From: UBA1672 sp964351365
GTDB taxonomy: Bacteria; Pseudomonadota; Alphaproteobacteria; Micavibrionales; Micavibrionaceae
DNA: 57,279 nucleotides
NCBI GenBank assembly: GCA_964351365.1
Contig: CAYGNP010000017.1
Span: forward strand, 1-57,279
Direction of reading: 5' to 3'
Below the pieces are notes generated by a model. That model was not told the DNA's origin. It was given only the letters and a program-made list of their open reading frames with translations, and ran no database searches. Positions 9,362 through 18,048 of this stretch are shown here, piece after piece. The first letter of the stretch is position 1. Each line of letters starts with the position of its first letter. A program made the position numbers and the translations under genes.

Positions 9362-11012
9362 CTAATAGCTTAAGTGAAGTTTCGTCTTTCCTTTGAATTT
9401 CTTTCCATACATCGGATCAATATCAGCCCAGCTTTTCCATGGGCTAACTTCATGATATCCCACCTTTAGGGCATGTATGGGCGGCTGTCCGCGCACTAAA
9501 ATAATGCTGTCTGGGAATTGTCTTACTTCATCCGGCGTGAGAAGCGGTCTGGCATGTTCGCCTACGCTGTAATTCACAGGATCATGAACAATATGGCCTA
9601 GATTATAGTTATCGCCTTTAACCGTTGTATCCCCTAATGTTTTAGAAACCAGCAAGGCTGTTTTATGAGACTGAATACCGAAAAGCTGTTGGCATTCACA
9701 TTGTTCCAATAGTGTTTCTAGATCATCTTTGCCGTAGGTTTTTGCGAAAGCATCCAAAGACTGGAGCGCAAACCAAACACGGCAACCGTAACCACGCAGC
9801 TCTGTAAGTTTTGCCGTTAATCCCTGTATCTTGAAGTTTGCTGCTTCATCAAACAGAAATAGAACTTGTTTCCTGCTCTGGCAGCGCGTCAGCTCTGTTA
9901 GGGCGCACCAGCCAAGCAACCCAAGCCAAGGCGCATAGACAGACATTCTTGTGGGATCAGCGATAAGGAAAACTGTAGCTTTCTGCTGTTTCAGATCAGA
10001 GAAACGAAAATCGCAAGCGCTCGTGCTTTCTGAGAGCCAACCGCTTGCACTGAATGCTGATAAAGCCTGAACAGCACCTTCACGGAAAGACTCCCATTGC
10101 CGCTTATCGTTTTGTTCTACCTTTGCCAAAAGATCATGAGCAATATCTGCCAAATCCCCTTTGATATGATCTGTGGTTGATGAAAGATAGAGTGCTTCTT
10201 TCAGCAAAGGCTCATTTCGAATGAGCTTTAGAACATCACTTAAATTTGGAGCATCCCCTTGCTTTTGTGTGACAAGATGTAAGATGTAAGATGCAAAAGA
10301 CAATAATCATACGCCCACCATTGCGAAAGAATGAATTTTCGCCGGAGCTTGGCGGTTCGGTTAAAAGCTGTAAGGCAATAGACTGCGCATCTGTTATTAA
10401 ATCTTCATGCTGCCCGCTTTCCCAGCTATCAACTAATATTTGCAGCGGATTATACCGAGAGGGTTTTCCCAGTTTATCTTCAAAGAGCCGTGCCGGATTA
10501 ACGCAATATACTTTATTTTTATGAAGTTTTTCCCGTGTGCGTTTGGTAATGCAGGCCAGTGTGCCTTTGAGATCAGGTACGATCATCGGCATAGAATTGT
10601 GAAGAAGAGCCGGAATAAAGAAATTGATGGTTTTACCGCCGCCAGCAGGTGAAAGCGTTAATCCATGTGTTTCACCGGAAAAGAAAAGCGGTTTACCGCT
10701 TTTTGCGGATGTTCCTAAAAACAGGCCATCTGTTTTGAACATCCCGCTTCGCTTTAAATCTTTATCAATTGCCCATCTCGCAGAGCCGTATTTTTTGGAT
10801 GGTGTCAGAGCATACCACCTGAGCAGTAAGTTCCTTACAACATCTAAGAATGCCAATGTGCCGTTGAAGAGTGAGAGGCAGAGTAGAAAAATGCAAAATT
10901 GACGTAGCCAGTACATGCCTTCTGATGTTGGTTGCACATAGAAAACGACATAAAGCAATAGTCCGAAGACAATGGCTTTTTGAATAAGGGATTGTTGTGG
11001 TTGTCGTCTCAT
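9362..11012 (-). pseudogene. VirD4/TraG-type coupling protein, frameshifted by a 7-bp duplication
   Basis: Two overlapping frames make one protein. The first (11012 to 10236) has two N-terminal membrane segments and Walker A SPAGGGKT (121-128). The second (from about 10280 to 9362) has Walker B (VLFLFDEAANFK) and the rest of the ATPase. They meet at a tandem array of CATCTTA units (minus strand). Removing one 7-base unit gives a continuous reading CILHLVTQKQGDAPNL and a protein of about 547 residues, a normal length for the family. Type IV coupling proteins bring the relaxase-DNA complex to the secretion channel. As read, the product stops after 258 residues and lacks Walker B, so it should be inactive unless the repeat contracts. 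Confidence 0.88.
10273..10293. repeat. 7-bp tandem repeat at the frameshift site
   Basis: Plus strand reads CAAGATG-TAAGATG-TAAGATG. The array shifts the frame of the coupling-protein gene; loss of one unit restores it. Short tandem repeats of this kind can gain or lose units by slippage. Confidence 0.85.
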
Positions 11013-11082
11013 AGCCTATCTCTTTCCTAAAAAACAGCCTGCCTGTTAGGGCAGGCTTTGAGTGGTGAGGAGGAAATTCACT

Positions 11083-13389
11083 TTAAAATCCTAAGATTTT
11101 CTCTGGCTGGATAATGATCCATTGGCTATTAGCTGCCTTGCCTGTGTTCAGAACCGTATCTCGTTCGTGTCCACCACTGCCGGATGTACCGTGGATATGA
11201 AATGGCAGGCCATATGTCTCATTACCAATCGCAAGGCGAATTTCACCTTTAACGCCGCTGGGGGACTCCCCGCCATACCAGTTGATTGCAATAAACGTAT
11301 CGCGCAGAACAACGGTATCTTTGAATGAAACAGTTTCATAACCTTTCACGGCCTTGGGAGAGTTCACAAAGTCTTTGTGATAAAGTCCCTCAGCAGTTTT
11401 GGTGTTACCGAAATACAGGACTTCAGCGACGTGGTTCGGGCGAACATAGATATCCAGATCACAAACATCACATGTCCAGCTAATGCCAATTTCAACATCA
11501 TCCGCAAAATTCAGAGCATTTTTAGAGGGTGATGTTGTGGTTAGCTCACGCTCATGGATAGATTTCCATTTGCGTTGTGATGGCTTCATTTCAAAGGTTT
11601 CCAGCTTATCTGTGTGTTCACGCTTGAAATTATGCGGTAGAGCACCTGCGCTATTACGAACACGCATCCAGAATGTTGATGCATCATCTGTAAAGCTTGA
11701 GAGTTCACCACCTTGAGCTTCGATAAACAGCGTCCACATTCTTGTGATGTAATGACGGTAGCTATCGTTGATCTCCCAATCCTTGTTTGGAAAAAGAATG
11801 TGAATTCTTGCACCTTCCAGATAGGTTTCCTTACCCATAGCGGAAAACACGCTCTTATGCGGTTCAGTGCTGAAATGTCCATCCCCTGCAAACTTACCAC
11901 CGCGCATATCCCATTGAGGGTTTTCCAGATCGACATAGATAGGACTGCCCAAAATAACAATATCCGTATCTGCTAATGGCGCGTAATTTTGAGCCAAGAA
12001 GTTCAAGAATTGTGGAATTTTAACCGATCCTTTAAGGCCGCCTTGTAGATCAGGATGATCGGCTTGGTAAAGTGATTTTAACGATCCGGCTATACGGCGG
12101 TTATATTGTAGCAAAGCTTTAGGGCTTGCATATTTTGTGTCCGTTGGCTTTTTGAATATGCCTAGAAAACGTCTGTTTTCCGCATCAAAGATATTGGCAT
12201 GTTCTCCGGCCTCAAGATTTTCTGAAAGATAGCGCAGGACTTGTACCATTTGCTTCTTTCCATCTTGAGCAGTCAAAACAGGCGACATGCCAATGATAAG
12301 GTTTTTGGCTTCTGCTTTTGTTACCGTTCCAAAACAGAGCATTGATAAAGCTGCAAATGTCAGTAATTTTTTCATACCTGATTTCTCCTTTTTTTGAGTG
12401 TTGAGCGTTGATGTGTGATCCCCGTGCAATCTTGTGGCTTGGCGTTGGTAGTTTAAGATTTGGGAATTGATGTAAGCCTTGCGAGCCGACATAAGTGTGC
12501 TGAGACGCGCTGTGTTTTGCGTATAGGTTTTGCGCAATTCATCATGATCGCGTCTTAAAAACTCAAGATTTTTCTTACGCTCTTCATAGGCAGGGTTAGG
12601 CACAAGTGATGTTGGTGCATATGTTGACCAGATATCACCAGCTACCTGAAACAGTGTTGCACCGATCAGCATTTCTGCAAGGAGCTGAACAACGGTGAAT
12701 GTTGTGTCTTTGCCTGTGTTATCGTCACCAAGGCTATCCCAATCAAAACCGGATGCGGCAGAACCAAACGTCATGCCAAACAAAACAATCCATGCCACAA
12801 GCGAAATGGCTGCAGCACCGTAAAGGGCTGTGGTGTAGTTTTTCTTGATCTTGTCGTTTTGTATAGTGGAGCTGAAAAACTTCAAGGCGATACTGCCAAT
12901 CGGCAATAACCCTGAAAGCATCATAGCAAGGCGTGGATCATCTAAAAAGACGGTTGTTCCCGATGCCATAATGATTGAATAAACGTTGCTTGCGCCCATC
13001 AAAACGACAATAAGGCCGCAGATCATGCAGCTTAGTCCGATTGTGAAATCTTTAGACCAGATGAGAAGTTGAAACAGTGTCTTACTCTTTGCGCGTTCAT
13101 TTCTGATATGTACCGCTTTGATTGTGGGGCTTGTCGCAAAGAGGACTTTTTCTTGCTCATCTATGGCTTGTTTTGAGCGTTTAACTGAATTCTCCTCATT
13201 GCCAATTTCCGTTTCCAGAAACGTGATTTCTTCACCGCGTATCATGTCAAAGGCCAATCCAGCCTGTTCTTCGATAAGCGTGGTAGAATTTGTTTGATCT
13301 TCAAGAGCAAGAGCCGCGCCGATTGTTCCATTGATATCCGGTATGGAATTGACGATCTCTTGCGTATTTGTCTTCACAACTTGGTTCAT
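11083..13389 (-). CDS. Membrane protein fused in frame to a secreted, VWA-like protein (possibly two genes)
   Basis: 768 residues as read. Residues 1-337 form a membrane protein with four hydrophobic segments (about 113-280) and a C-terminal coiled region. From residue 338 a second protein seems to start: MKKLLTFAALSMLCFGTVTKAEA is a classic signal peptide, and its ATG (12375) has its own AAAGGAG. The second part (430 aa) resembles plasmid-borne VWA-like proteins (DIVILGSPIYVDL) with a cysteine pair (CDVC). The junction has a run of seven A. With six A the first gene would end at a TGA overlapping the second ATG, the usual coupled layout. So this is either a true fusion, a slippage site, or a sequencing error. 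Likely part of the conjugation-related gene set. Confidence 0.7.
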   Translation of the reverse strand: MNQVVKTNTQEIVNSIPDINGTIGAALALEDQTNSTTLIEEQAGLAFDMIRGEEITFLETEIGNEENSVKRSKQAIDEQEKVLFATSPTIKAVHIRNERAKSKTLFQLLIWSKDFTIGLSCMICGLIVVLMGASNVYSIIMASGTTVFLDDPRLAMMLSGLLPIGSIALKFFSSTIQNDKIKKNYTTALYGAAAISLVAWIVLFGMTFGSAASGFDWDSLGDDNTGKDTTFTVVQLLAEMLIGATLFQVAGDIWSTYAPTSLVPNPAYEERKKNLEFLRRDHDELRKTYTQNTARLSTLMSARKAYINSQILNYQRQATRLHGDHTSTLNTQKKEKSGMKKLLTFAALSMLCFGTVTKAEAKNLIIGMSPVLTAQDGKKQMVQVLRYLSENLEAGEHANIFDAENRRFLGIFKKPTDTKYASPKALLQYNRRIAGSLKSLYQADHPDLQGGLKGSVKIPQFLNFLAQNYAPLADTDIVILGSPIYVDLENPQWDMRGGKFAGDGHFSTEPHKSVFSAMGKETYLEGARIHILFPNKDWEINDSYRHYITRMWTLFIEAQGGELSSFTDDASTFWMRVRNSAGALPHNFKREHTDKLETFEMKPSQRKWKSIHERELTTTSPSKNALNFADDVEIGISWTCDVCDLDIYVRPNHVAEVLYFGNTKTAEGLYHKDFVNSPKAVKGYETVSFKDTVVLRDTFIAINWYGGESPSGVKGEIRLAIGNETYGLPFHIHGTSGSGGHERDTVLNTGKAANSQWIIIQPEKILGF
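12373..12400 (-). promoter_or_regulatory. Internal start with ribosome binding site and A7 run
   Basis: On the minus strand CAAAAAAAGGAG is followed by ATG at 12375-12373, the start of the signal-peptide protein. The homopolymer decides whether the two reading frames are joined or overlap as ATGA. Confidence 0.6.
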
Positions 13390-13691
13390 GACGGTCTCCT
13401 TTCGTGTGCATTCCTAAGCTCATGATAGGGCTAGACCCGATTCAATCCGGGCGCATGCGTGAAGAAATGCCAAAGAAATGTGATTGATCCGACAGGTCTT
13501 AAAGGATGTTTGAAAAATATCTCTGCGTTCAAAAGCGCTATATCCGATTTGAGATTTATGATGGATGCTGGCCGGACGCGGTAAAAAAGCAATAACGCTG
13601 CCCGCGCCAAATAACCGTGTTGGTTATTGCTTTTTTACCTTATGCGTGCCGTGCCTGTTCGCCTGCCATCAACTCAAAAAGGAGATAGGCA
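13390..13691. other. Divergent intergenic region with one long hairpin
   Basis: 302 bp between divergent genes with no ORF. It must hold both promoters, but I see no convincing pair of boxes. Its main content is a 17-bp perfect inverted repeat (see 13580-13639). AAGGAG lies 6 bases before the DnaJ-like gene's ATG at 13692. Confidence 0.5.
13580..13639. repeat. 17-bp perfect inverted repeat (hairpin)
   Basis: GGTAAAAAAGCAATAAC (13580-13596) pairs exactly with GTTATTGCTTTTTTACC (13623-13639) around a 26-base loop. The T6 run is inside the stem, so either strand could act as a terminator or an RNA hairpin. Confidence 0.75.
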
Positions 13692-14180
13692 ATGAACACT
13701 ATTTTTTACTTTCAACATCTAAACACAGTCGAAGAGATCAAAGCGCATTACCGCAATCTTGCGAAAGACCATCACCCCGATTTAGGCGGTGATCCCGATA
13801 CTATGAAAGAAATCAACGCACAGTATCAGGCCGCTTTGAAATCTTGTGACGGACAAAAGAGCGATGATCGCGAATATAAATACAAGCCCGATGTCGAACA
13901 GGAACTCATGGACAAACTGCTTGAGCTTTTGAAACTCCGTGATCTTGATATCGCTCTTATCGGATATTGGATTTGGGTTTCAGGTGATACGAAGCGAAAC
14001 AAAGACGCTTTGAAAGCTGCAGGACTGCAATGGAACTCCAAACGTAAGCGTTGGTACTACAAGCCCAAAGATTGGAGACGAACCTTTCAAAGCAAAGGTA
14101 ATCTGAACGAGCTTGCCAGCAAATACGGATATCGCGGTTTCCAGACCGCTAAAGAAGAGAAGATTCCCGCCACCGTTTAG
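13692..14180 (+). CDS. J-domain protein with a plasmid-type C-terminal domain
   Basis: 162 residues. An N-terminal J-domain of about 60 residues carries the HPD signature (His28-Pro29-Asp30 in KDHHPDLGGD), the contact that stimulates Hsp70 ATPase. Residues about 75-150 form a second domain (GYWIWVSGDTKRNKDALKAA, LQWNSKRKRWYYKP) common in short J-proteins of mobile elements; its role is not known. No zinc-finger or client-binding domains of full DnaJ are present. The ATG at 13692 has AAGGAG upstream. The stop lies inside a rho-independent terminator. Confidence 0.85.
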   Translation: MNTIFYFQHLNTVEEIKAHYRNLAKDHHPDLGGDPDTMKEINAQYQAALKSCDGQKSDDREYKYKPDVEQELMDKLLELLKLRDLDIALIGYWIWVSGDTKRNKDALKAAGLQWNSKRKRWYYKPKDWRRTFQSKGNLNELASKYGYRGFQTAKEEKIPATV

Positions 14181-14192
14181 GCGGGCTTTTTT
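14166..14192 (+). terminator. Rho-independent terminator after the J-domain gene
   Basis: CCCGCC, loop ACCGTTTA, GGCGGG, then C and six T. The gene's TAG stop is in the loop and first stem base. Confidence 0.92.
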
Positions 14193-14228
14193 ACGCCCTT
14201 ACGAAATTTCAAATAATGGAGATAAACT

Positions 14229-14603
14229 ATGACTGACTTAATTGAACGTTCTGCTGAAACGATAAAAATCGCAGCCCTTAATGATAAATGCCGACAATAT
14301 GTGATGATGCCGATATTCGGAAAACTCGAAGTACCGTGTCAGATTTTCATGACGCGCGGAATTGTCAGCTTACCGCCCGAAGATCAAATCATCATTGCGG
14401 CTATGGTGCGCGATTATGACGATTTCACCGAGGATAATGACCCTCACGGCGAGCACGATTTTGGCTCATTTGAACACAATGGTAATCGTGTTTTCTGGAA
14501 GATTGATTATTACGATCAGGATGTGAAATATGGCAGCGATGATCCTGCAGATATTGATAAAACAGTGCGTGTGCTGACCATCATGCTCTCAGAAGAATAT
14601 TAA
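14229..14603 (+). CDS. DUF3768 family protein
   Basis: 124 residues. It carries the family hallmarks: DYDDFTEDNDPHGEHDFGSF, FWKIDYYD and the closing VRVLTIMLSEEY. DUF3768 proteins are short, soluble and frequent on alphaproteobacterial plasmids and integrative elements; their function is unknown. The gene has GGAG 6 bases upstream of its ATG and lies between two terminators, so it is its own unit. Its presence fits the mobile-element setting. Confidence 0.85.
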   Translation: MTDLIERSAETIKIAALNDKCRQYVMMPIFGKLEVPCQIFMTRGIVSLPPEDQIIIAAMVRDYDDFTEDNDPHGEHDFGSFEHNGNRVFWKIDYYDQDVKYGSDDPADIDKTVRVLTIMLSEEY

Positions 14604-14623
14604 ACGGATTTCATATTCTGATC

Positions 14624-14658
14624 ATAAACGGCTTCAGCAACATGCCGAAGCCGTTTAT
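14624..14658. terminator. Hairpin terminator after the DUF3768 gene
   Basis: Perfect 12-bp stem ATAAACGGCTTC/GAAGCCGTTTAT with an 11-base loop, 20 bases after the stop. There is no T-run, so efficiency is uncertain. Confidence 0.6.
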
Positions 14659-14724
14659 AAGAGTAACAATTCTTGACATAGTTGCAATACTTTGAAAATA
14701 AATACTTATGCGCGTGTTGCGTTA

Positions 14725-14823
14725 GCCGGGAGCCAACTTTACTTTGTAGCTCTTTTCGCAAGAGAGAGCGCCTTGCAAAAGATGGACCCCGCTTTGCGGG
14801 GCCCCTGACTTTAAGCTCCCGGC
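14725..14823 (+). ncRNA. Candidate structured ncRNA in front of the reverse transcriptase
   Basis: A 9-bp closing stem, GCCGGGAGC (14725-14733) with GCTCCCGGC (14815-14823), encloses 81 bases. Inside are a CTCTT/AAGAG hairpin near 14750-14769 and CCCCGC-TTT-GCGGGG at 14787-14801. It ends 25 bases before the reverse transcriptase ATG. A consensus -35 box TTGACA is at 14673-14678, but the -10 box is weak. Retrons and several defence RTs (for example DRT2 and DRT9) use an ncRNA in exactly this place. That this RNA is a template or cofactor is inference. Confidence 0.55.
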
Positions 14824-14848
14824 GACCTTTTTGATAGGTACAATATTT

Positions 14849-16426
14849 ATGGAAGATGCAATTAGATCTGCAATAAAGCGTCAGGCAAAAAAATTACTTG
14901 AACGGCAAAAACGAAAAAAGTTCTCAAATGTTAAATATCAAAGACGTTTCCAATTAAGAACTGGTGAAGAGGCAGAACCCAGTAGAGAAATTGATCCTGC
15001 TTTATGGGAGGTTCATCCACATTTTGATCCAAAATACTGTATATCGCATTCGAAGTATTTAGCTCGAACGATATGGAGAAAAATACAAGACCGGAGTTAT
15101 GAAATTACTCCTGCAGTAAAATATGCAATCCCAAAAGATAGCGGTGGTGAACGTGAAATAATGGTTTTTTCAATTCCAGATGCGGCTATTGCAAATCTGT
15201 TTAATAGAAAGCTTCGTAACCGAAACAAAAACCTGCAGTCTCCTTTTTGCTATTCTTATAGAGTTGACAGAACCATATTTGATGCAGTTCTACAAACTAG
15301 TTCCTTATTGCAAGATGATAAGGTTTATGTGGTTCAATATGATTTTTCAAAATATTTTGACTCAATAAACCATGATTATATTCAATTCGTTCTTGAAAAT
15401 GGCGGCTTCTATGTATCCCCAGCAGAAAAGCATATTATTGAACAGTTTCTCAGCCATCGTTATGCGCCATCTAATGAATACAGAAGTGGCAATTATTCAA
15501 ACCGCAACAAAGGAGTTCCTCAAGGTTGCTCTCTTTCTCTATTTTTGTCCAACATTGCAGCGCATGAATTAGACAAGCAACTAGAACGCACGAATGGTAT
15601 GTTTGTGCGTTTTGCTGATGATGTTGTCTGTACAGCCCATAATTATGGAGATGCATTAAATATCGCAGAAGCTTTTAAACAACATTGCCATTATTCCGGA
15701 ATTTCAATAAATCATGAAAAGTCGCCTGGTATATGTTTACTAGCTGGGCAAAGTAAGGCTGATGAGCGTACTCATTTTATCGATGGCAATGATATTGGTG
15801 AACTTACTACGATTGATAATTTTGACTACATTGGCCATAAATTTTCGCGTAACAGCGTAAAAATGTCTGATAGAGCTGTTTCTAGAATTAAATCGCGTAT
15901 ATCTAGAATTGTGTATGTGCATCTTCTGCATAATTTAAAAAGAGGAAACAATTTCTCTTCTTCTAGAATTGGAGCAGATTTTTATGATTGGGATTTTGTA
16001 ACATGTATTAATGAAATAAAACGTTACATGTATGGTGGCTTACAAGAAGAACGGCTTAATGCATTTATTCATGAAAATAGGCGGATATCAAGATTCAAAG
16101 GCCTTATGAGCTTTTATCCATTAGTCACGTCCGTAGATCAGTTTGCTGAACTTGATGGATGGCTTGTGAGCATTTTAAGAAGAGCAATAAAAGAAAGATC
16201 AAGATTACTGCAGAGCTTACATGGACAGACGCTCAACCCGCTTTCTGAAAATGAAATTATTAGTGGCGCTTGGTACCAATACAACCAAGGTATTGAATTA
16301 GAAACTCGCGCACCAAGTTTTGTTTTGGCTTGGCGAGCCGCTCGAAAAGCTTTCAGACAATATGGGCTGACAGATTTTGAAGCCCCCAGCTATTATTCAA
16401 CTTTGTTTGATACGCAATATGCGTAA
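14849..16426 (+). CDS. Reverse transcriptase, probable defence-associated (unclassified DRT/UG-like)
   Basis: 525 residues from ATG 14849 (AGG upstream); a TTG at 14831 is also in frame. RT motifs in order: A, QYDFSKYFDSI (163-173); B, GVPQGCSLSLFLSNI (222-236); C, RFADDVV (254-260, catalytic Asp257/Asp258, FADD rather than YADD); then a D/E region near FDYIGHKF. A basic N-terminal extension of about 85 residues and a long helical C-terminus of about 190 residues have no known domain. No maturase, HNH, integrase, CRISPR or diversity-generating parts are nearby. The folded leader and the hairpin series downstream, plus CBASS next door, favour an antiviral RT. A retron is less likely, since no typical msr/msd arrangement or effector is visible. 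Confidence 0.85.
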   Translation: MEDAIRSAIKRQAKKLLERQKRKKFSNVKYQRRFQLRTGEEAEPSREIDPALWEVHPHFDPKYCISHSKYLARTIWRKIQDRSYEITPAVKYAIPKDSGGEREIMVFSIPDAAIANLFNRKLRNRNKNLQSPFCYSYRVDRTIFDAVLQTSSLLQDDKVYVVQYDFSKYFDSINHDYIQFVLENGGFYVSPAEKHIIEQFLSHRYAPSNEYRSGNYSNRNKGVPQGCSLSLFLSNIAAHELDKQLERTNGMFVRFADDVVCTAHNYGDALNIAEAFKQHCHYSGISINHEKSPGICLLAGQSKADERTHFIDGNDIGELTTIDNFDYIGHKFSRNSVKMSDRAVSRIKSRISRIVYVHLLHNLKRGNNFSSSRIGADFYDWDFVTCINEIKRYMYGGLQEERLNAFIHENRRISRFKGLMSFYPLVTSVDQFAELDGWLVSILRRAIKERSRLLQSLHGQTLNPLSENEIISGAWYQYNQGIELETRAPSFVLAWRAARKAFRQYGLTDFEAPSYYSTLFDTQYA

Positions 16427-16436
16427 AGGTATAATT

Positions 16437-16733
16437 TTAGAGTTAAGAAAGTCCGCAAGCTGTGTATTGTAATACACAATACGCTTGGCAAGGGAGACGC
16501 TGCGCTCTCCCGTTGCATCCCTCTGGCCTGATGATGTGATACGGGAACTGTAATCCGTACATCATCAAAAACATATCGCCGTTTTAATACTCGAAATGGG
16601 AGCCTTCGGCGCTCCCCTTACAACCCCATCGACAAAAGGAGATGTTGCTCTCCCTTTGAACCCATCAAGCAGGACTTGGGAGATATGCCTCTCCCACCTG
16701 CACCAAACCCATGCATAAACGGATGGCCGTTTA
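16437..16733 (+). repeat. Series of hairpins between the reverse transcriptase and CBASS
   Basis: No ORF. Six or more hairpins follow each other: GTATTGT/ACAATAC within CAAGC/GCTTG (16455-16486); GGGAGA/TCTCCC (16492-16511); TGATGATGT/ACATCATCA with inner ACGG/CCGT (16529-16567); GGGAGC/GCTCCC (16598-16616); GGAGA/TCTCC (16638-16653); TGGGAGA/TCTCCCA (16677-16696); TAAACGG/CCGTTTA (16716-16733). Four share the GGGAGA-loop-TCTCCC form, and most are followed by AACCC(C)AT or similar. The repeated units suggest an RNA or a DNA-level element rather than a plain terminator. Confidence 0.75.
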
Positions 16734-16778
16734 ATCGCCATTTAGGAAAAGTTTTTTCATATTTTTTAAATAAAGGTG

Positions 16779-16807
16779 TTGTTCTCATTTATCACTACAT
16801 ATAGTAT
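16779..16807 (+). promoter_or_regulatory. Putative promoter of the CBASS operon
   Basis: TTGTTC (16779-16784), 17-bp spacer, TAGTAT (16802-16807), in an AT-rich stretch 46 bases before the first gene. Confidence 0.55.
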
Positions 16808-16852
16808 TGATGGCACACACAATTATACAACATCTTGTTATTGGAGCTCATT

Positions 16853-17956
16853 TTGAAAAAACCTTTTAGAGTGCTGTGTTTAGATGGTGGCGGTATGCGT
16901 GGCCTATATAGCGCTACCCTATTAGATACGCTTATCAAGCGCGTAAGGGGCACTGCCGATACTATCGATGCTGGAAAAGCATTCGATCTAATTGTAGGAA
17001 CAAGCACTGGCGGAATTTTAGCTTTGGGTTTAGCTTATGGCCTACCTTTACGAGATATAATTGATTTATACACCAATAAAGGCGCGGGTATATTTCCTAA
17101 TTCTATGCCGAAAAAAATCAGTGGATGGCCAAGTTGGTTATTAAGGCGGCAAGCCTGCGCTAATACGGGGCAAGCTGCCTTACGCAGGGCCTTGGACGAG
17201 CAATTTCAAGAAACCACAATCAAGCAACTTTACGATAAACGCGGCATAGGTGTTTGTGTGCCAGCGGTTCGCATGGCTACAAGAAAAGCATGGGTGTTCA
17301 AAACACCTCACATACCTGCAAGGGAAAACCATCAAGCCAAAAATAGAGATGATAATTACAAACTGACCGATGTATGCCTAGCCACGTCAGCAGCCCCTAT
17401 ACTATTACCTCTTGCTGCCGTAGATAATCCAGATGATGAAACACGGTATGATGTTTTTGCAGATGGCGGATTGTGGGCTAATAACCCAACGCTTATTGGT
17501 TTGATCGAGGCGTTGGAAATCACGGAGTCACAGCGCGACATCCAAATCATATCAGTAAGCACTGCTTCACCACCTACAGGGAAAGTGATAGAGAAGTCTG
17601 ATGTAAACTTTGGACTTACCGACTGGAAAGCGGGTGTGGGTGCCTTAGAAACTTCTCTGGATGCACAAGCCTCCGGCACGCAATTTATGGCTAAATTTTT
17701 GTGTCCTCACCTCAAAGCCAATGTTGAGATCATTCGGCTGGCTTACGATGCACCATCAAACGAACAAGCCATGTGTGTTGCGCTAGATAGAGCGGATAAA
17801 AAAGCCATAACAGCGCTCACGGATATGGCTAAATCAGATGCTGAGAATAATATTTTAGGCGTGGATTCAAGGCACTCAGAGGAAGAAAAGAGGGTGCTGA
17901 GAGAAATCATCAGCAGCATGCCTGTAATAGAAAGTGCGCTACAGGAGGCTGCTTAG
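16853..17956 (+). CDS. capV: CBASS effector, patatin-like phospholipase (CapV)
   Basis: 367 residues from TTG 16853, chosen because GGAG lies 6 bases upstream; earlier TTG codons (16835, 16841) lack a site. Patatin motifs: oxyanion loop DGGGMRG (11-17), nucleophile elbow GTSTGG (Ser51), and catalytic Asp204 in DGGLWANNP. In known CBASS a cyclic nucleotide from the CD-NTase activates such phospholipases, which then break the inner membrane and kill the infected cell. No signal peptide or membrane helix is seen. The stop overlaps a downstream GTG by one base. First gene of a complete type II CBASS operon. Confidence 0.92.
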   Translation: MKKPFRVLCLDGGGMRGLYSATLLDTLIKRVRGTADTIDAGKAFDLIVGTSTGGILALGLAYGLPLRDIIDLYTNKGAGIFPNSMPKKISGWPSWLLRRQACANTGQAALRRALDEQFQETTIKQLYDKRGIGVCVPAVRMATRKAWVFKTPHIPARENHQAKNRDDNYKLTDVCLATSAAPILLPLAAVDNPDDETRYDVFADGGLWANNPTLIGLIEALEITESQRDIQIISVSTASPPTGKVIEKSDVNFGLTDWKAGVGALETSLDAQASGTQFMAKFLCPHLKANVEIIRLAYDAPSNEQAMCVALDRADKKAITALTDMAKSDAENNILGVDSRHSEEEKRVLREIISSMPVIESALQEAA

Positions 17957-18048
17957 TGAACCCGTTACTGGTGCAAGCTGTCTTGAAGGGAGCTGTTTGG
18001 GGTATAGGCTTGGGGTCTGTACTGTCATGGATATTTAAGGAGAAAGAA

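Noticed and set aside
16437..16733. CRISPR array
   Set aside because: The repeated hairpins differ in loop and spacing, there are no constant-length spacers, and no cas genes are near.
14725..16733. Group II intron or diversity-generating retroelement around the RT
   Set aside because: No domain V-like 3' structure, no maturase or HNH part, and no template/variable repeat pair or target gene with a matching 3' end is seen.
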